The notes under the pieces are model-generated. The model searched no databases. It was not told the DNA's origin and worked only from the letters and a program-made list of their open reading frames with translations. A stretch of DNA of 31,906 nt from a virus: positions 1-31,906 of IMG/VR virus record IMGVR_UViG_3300036770_000504. One strand, given 5' to 3'. Made by a program: the position numbers and the translations under genes. This document shows positions 29,772 through 31,906 of this stretch, in pieces (within the stretch, counting starts at the first letter, position 1; each line of letters opens with the position of its first letter).

Positions 29772-30030
29772 ATTTTTCAATTATTTTTTTTTCTGCAACT
29801 ACTGGTTTAAAATCATCTTTCTCTTTTGGCTGGTAAAGCTCAAGATAATGGGTTGCCTTACCTTCGACCTTTTGCGGCTTTTCCTTAATGTCTAGGTTTA
29901 CCCATTCGGTATCGTTATCATTCATGTACTTTAGCAACTTTTCTAAATCGCTTCGGTTTTGGCTGACTTTCCACATTTCGCCATACTTTGTTGTAATTAC
30001 TTTGGCATTTCCGCCGTAAATCTTGCTCAT
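29746..30030 (-). CDS. Small protein with an SSB-like acidic C-terminal tail
   Basis: A 94-residue protein: beta-rich core (GGNAKVITTKYGEMWKVSQN) and a linker ending YEEDTLPF. That last segment copies the acidic tip of bacterial SSB proteins (DDDIPF), which binds many DNA-processing partners. The core is short for an OB fold, so this may be a small ssDNA-binding or SSB-mimic protein. It sits among replication and recombination genes. No SSB core motif can be confirmed. Confidence 0.55.
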   Translation of the reverse strand: MSKIYGGNAKVITTKYGEMWKVSQNRSDLEKLLKYMNDNDTEWVNLDIKEKPQKVEGKATHYLELYQPKEKDDFKPVVAEKKIIEKYEEDTLPF

Positions 30031-30041
30031 AATCGTTTTTT

Positions 30042-31133
30042 TTAGTTGTTTAATTTATTTATCCATTGGTTGTAAATTTCTGTTGCAATTTGTGCGGTCA
30101 TTATTGGAGGAACTGACATACCAACTATGTAAGCATATTTATTTCCGTTAAAATCATAATCTTGAGGGAAAGTACCTATGCAACAAACCTCATATTTATT
30201 TGGCTTTCTTGGCTCATCAAATAAAACACAAGCATCCTCATTTGATGTAAAAGTTAAAGGTACATTTTCTAATTTTAAATATTTATTATTCCAAAATTTC
30301 ATAACTCCTTCTCTTTGAGCGGCGTTACTCATATCCATATCTTCAGGTAATCTTAAATTCCACAACCTTAAAGCTTCTTGACCTGTTAACATCCTGTCAT
30401 TTTCTGAATTTTTTATGTAAAAATCTTTAAAACGGATAGATTTTTCATTGAAATATAATTTAAGATTAGGCAATTGAGTAAAGAAATCAACCTGTTGCAA
30501 AAATGGTTTTGCTAAATCTTTTCTGAGACAAATAAAAAAAACTCTTTCTCTTCTTTGAGGGACTCCCATTTTTGATGCATCTAAAAGCCAATGCTGACAA
30601 TAATAACCAGCATCATCAAATGCTTTATAAATCTTTTTAACATATTCGATTGCATTACCTATTAACAATCCTTTTACATTTTCAGCAACAACAACTTTTG
30701 GTTGTAGTTTTTTTGCCAAATCTATAAAGTCAAAAAACAATGTATCTAGTACCTGGTCGGCTTGGCCTTCTCTAAATTTCTTCTCTTTTCCCCAATCGTC
30801 TTCTCTATTTCCAGCCATTGAAAAAGAGCTGCAAGGTGGTGAGCCATCTAAAATATCTAAATTGTAAAGTTCCTTTGGTAAATCATTTCTTAATTTAAAA
30901 GTTTGTATTGGCTCTAAAAAAGCAAATTTAGGATTATGATTTACTTTATATGCCTCAATCATTTTTGGGTCAATTTCATTGCATCCTAAAACATCAAATC
31001 CAGCTAACTTATAGCCCATTGTAGAACCTCCACCACAAGCAAAACAAGAAAAAACTTTGCCTTTATCTTTAGTAAAAACTGAATCTTTTAAATTCCATTT
31101 ATATGGGAATCTGTGATGATTATTATTTTTCAT
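30042..31133 (-). CDS. C5-cytosine DNA methyltransferase
   Basis: A 363-residue protein with Dcm-type motifs: I FACGGGS (31-37), II NEIDP (52-56), IV GSPPC with catalytic Cys101, VI ENV (151-153) and VIII QRRER (193-197). The target-recognition region lies between VIII and the end. It methylates cytosine in DNA, perhaps to protect the phage genome; no restriction nuclease is seen beside it. The gene looks more A+T-rich than its neighbours, which may indicate recent acquisition. The specificity is unknown. Confidence 0.9.
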   Translation of the reverse strand: MKNNNHHRFPYKWNLKDSVFTKDKGKVFSCFACGGGSTMGYKLAGFDVLGCNEIDPKMIEAYKVNHNPKFAFLEPIQTFKLRNDLPKELYNLDILDGSPPCSSFSMAGNREDDWGKEKKFREGQADQVLDTLFFDFIDLAKKLQPKVVVAENVKGLLIGNAIEYVKKIYKAFDDAGYYCQHWLLDASKMGVPQRRERVFFICLRKDLAKPFLQQVDFFTQLPNLKLYFNEKSIRFKDFYIKNSENDRMLTGQEALRLWNLRLPEDMDMSNAAQREGVMKFWNNKYLKLENVPLTFTSNEDACVLFDEPRKPNKYEVCCIGTFPQDYDFNGNKYAYIVGMSVPPIMTAQIATEIYNQWINKLNN

Positions 31134-31151
31134 TAGAAATGATATTCAATT

Positions 31152-31331
31152 TTAGTTAATAGTTATTTTAATCGTGTTAAACTTTGTTTCTGAATTCATA
31201 GCTTCACTTATTTCAATTTTAATATCTGAGTTTAAATCTATGTTTTTGCGCTGGCAAAACATCTGTATTTGTCTAATCAACTTAAGCGATTTCTTTTCCT
31301 TTCTGTTTGATAAAAAATAGGTAGTTGGCAT
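31152..31331 (-). CDS. Hypothetical 59-residue protein after the helicase
   Basis: A short gene starting 2 bp after the helicase stop (ATG 31331-31329, TAA 31154-31152). The product begins MPTTYFLSNRKEKKSLKLIR and ends FNTIKITIN. It is Lys/Asn-rich, probably a beta-alpha-beta fold, with no recognised family. It fills what would otherwise be a 190-bp gap. Confidence 0.6.
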   Translation of the reverse strand: MPTTYFLSNRKEKKSLKLIRQIQMFCQRKNIDLNSDIKIEISEAMNSETKFNTIKITIN

Positions 31332-31333
31332 TT

Positions 31334-31906
31334 TTAGAACGGTGATTTAGTTTCTGTTTCAAACTCAAAATTATTTGTTCCCAAATTGGGAAACTTTTCT
31401 ACTCCAGGGAATTGATGGCTTTTAACATTTGCGTTTGCAAAGTAATCGAATCCATCTTTACCAATGTAACGGTTTCGCTTTCTGTTAAAATCAATTGTAA
31501 TCTCAAAAGGTATTCCAACCAGCTTTTGTTTCTTGATTTTATCCGTCTTAATTATAACCGTTGTATCGTTCGGGTCAGTTGCTCTATTAGGTCTCCAAAC
31601 GCTTATTGTATTGTCGGTCGAATCTGCAAAGGTACCCCCCCCCTTAATTTGGTAGAGACTCGGAGGCGGATAATTTCCATCTTTCTCTTTTCTTGGTGTT
31701 GTTTGATGCATTACCAAATGATAAGAAACATTATTTTTTCTTGTAAAGTTAATCCTATCCATCATAAATCTTGAGGCATAAAGATGCTCTTGCTCTCCTG
31801 GCCCCATCTCATGGCGGATTTTAATGTACGGATCTACAATTACCGCTTTAACATCTTTCTCCCAAACTAGGTACTCAAAAACGCTTTCAATCTGCTCAAT
31901 TCTAAA
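31334..31906 (-). CDS. DnaB/Twinkle-like helicase, C-terminal part (gene begins at 624)
   Basis: Residues 160-349 of the helicase begun at 624. The end copy of the repeat covers the Walker B region again, and the frame is open to the window edge in register. New sequence includes HLVMHQTTPRKEKDGNYPPP and YQIKGGGTFADSTDNTISVW, matching C-terminal RecA-core motifs of phage helicases. A run of nine G (C9 at 31635-31643 on plus) encodes the Gly triplet. The C-terminal tail (FEFETETKSPF) is acidic and may contact partners. Confidence 0.85.
   Translation of the reverse strand, partial: FRIEQIESVFEYLVWEKDVKAVIVDPYIKIRHEMGPGEQEHLYASRFMMDRINFTRKNNVSYHLVMHQTTPRKEKDGNYPPPSLYQIKGGGTFADSTDNTISVWRPNRATDPNDTTVIIKTDKIKKQKLVGIPFEITIDFNRKRNRYIGKDGFDYFANANVKSHQFPGVEKFPNLGTNNFEFETETKSPF
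31760..31906. repeat. Terminal direct repeat, right copy (matches 1-147)
   Basis: The right copy carries A, A, A and G at positions 31766, 31778, 31781 and 31783, where the left copy has G, G, C and A. From 31784 to the end it equals 25-147. Removing one copy gives a circle of about 31,759 bp. Confidence 0.9.

Noticed and set aside
1-31906. The window ends as physical phage termini (cos or long direct repeats)
   Set aside because: The ends split the helicase gene in mid-frame and the copies differ by strain-like synonymous changes, which fits an assembly break rather than a packaging end.

Overview
This window looks like a complete tailed-phage genome (siphovirus-like, HK97-type head) opened inside one gene and drawn linearly. 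The first 147 bases recur at the right end (31760-31906): 123 bases are identical, and the outermost 24 carry four differences, all synonymous. The helicase gene cut by the left edge continues in frame at the right edge, so the molecule is circular or circularly permuted, about 31,759 bp. The host is most likely a Bacteroidetes bacterium, probably Flavobacterium-like. The DNA is A+T-rich, Shine-Dalgarno sequences are scarce, and several genes are preceded by TAnnTTTG -7 boxes (often TATATTTG), the Bacteroidetes promoter signature. The small-gene repertoire (DUF6291, Gp157, ERF, HTH_39-like) also fits. I see no integrase, excisionase or partition gene, so a lytic lifestyle is likely. I saw no tRNA and no CRISPR.

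Layout, read mostly on the minus strand. (1) Early/replication region, from about 4600 leftwards through position 1 and on from 31906 to 27941: small regulators with helix-turn-helix motifs, ERF annealing protein, Gp157, a DUF6291 replisome-organiser-like protein whose gene carries a 10-bp-phased repeat array that looks like an origin, a possible loader, the SF4 helicase, a C5-cytosine DNA methyltransferase, a small protein with an SSB-like acidic tail, a RusA-like resolvase, a PP-loop (PAPS-reductase-like) enzyme and an XRE regulator. It ends at a strong terminator near 27890. (2) Packaging and head, 27846-21702: TerS, TerL, a two-helix membrane protein, portal, Mu gpF-like protein, a protease with an extra N-terminal domain, and major capsid protein, closed by a terminator at 21650. 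(3) An inserted-looking cassette, 21596-19737: Cys-rich small protein, SAM methyltransferase and two glycosyltransferase-like genes. (4) Connectors and tail, 19725-9039: connectors, tail terminator, tube protein, frameshifted chaperone pair, tape measure, a tail protein carrying a seven-repeat propeller-like domain, a fibre, and a terminator at 9002. (5) Lysis and accessory genes, 8946-5489: two holin candidates, M15 endolysin, GIY-YIG homing endonuclease, metallophosphoesterase, and a membrane-anchored spanin candidate. (6) A two-gene plus-strand island, 4744-5341: an unknown protein and a MazG/Nmad1-like nucleotide enzyme.

Genes are packed with ATGA or TAATG stop/start overlaps. Ten short genes (29-59 aa) that sit in apparent gaps were found by reading these overlaps. 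The most interesting non-coding signals are the putative origin inside the DUF6291 gene, a two-hairpin leader with complementary loops just upstream of that gene, a recurring promoter-leader cassette at module boundaries, and an A9 slippery site giving a -1 fusion in the tail chaperone pair.
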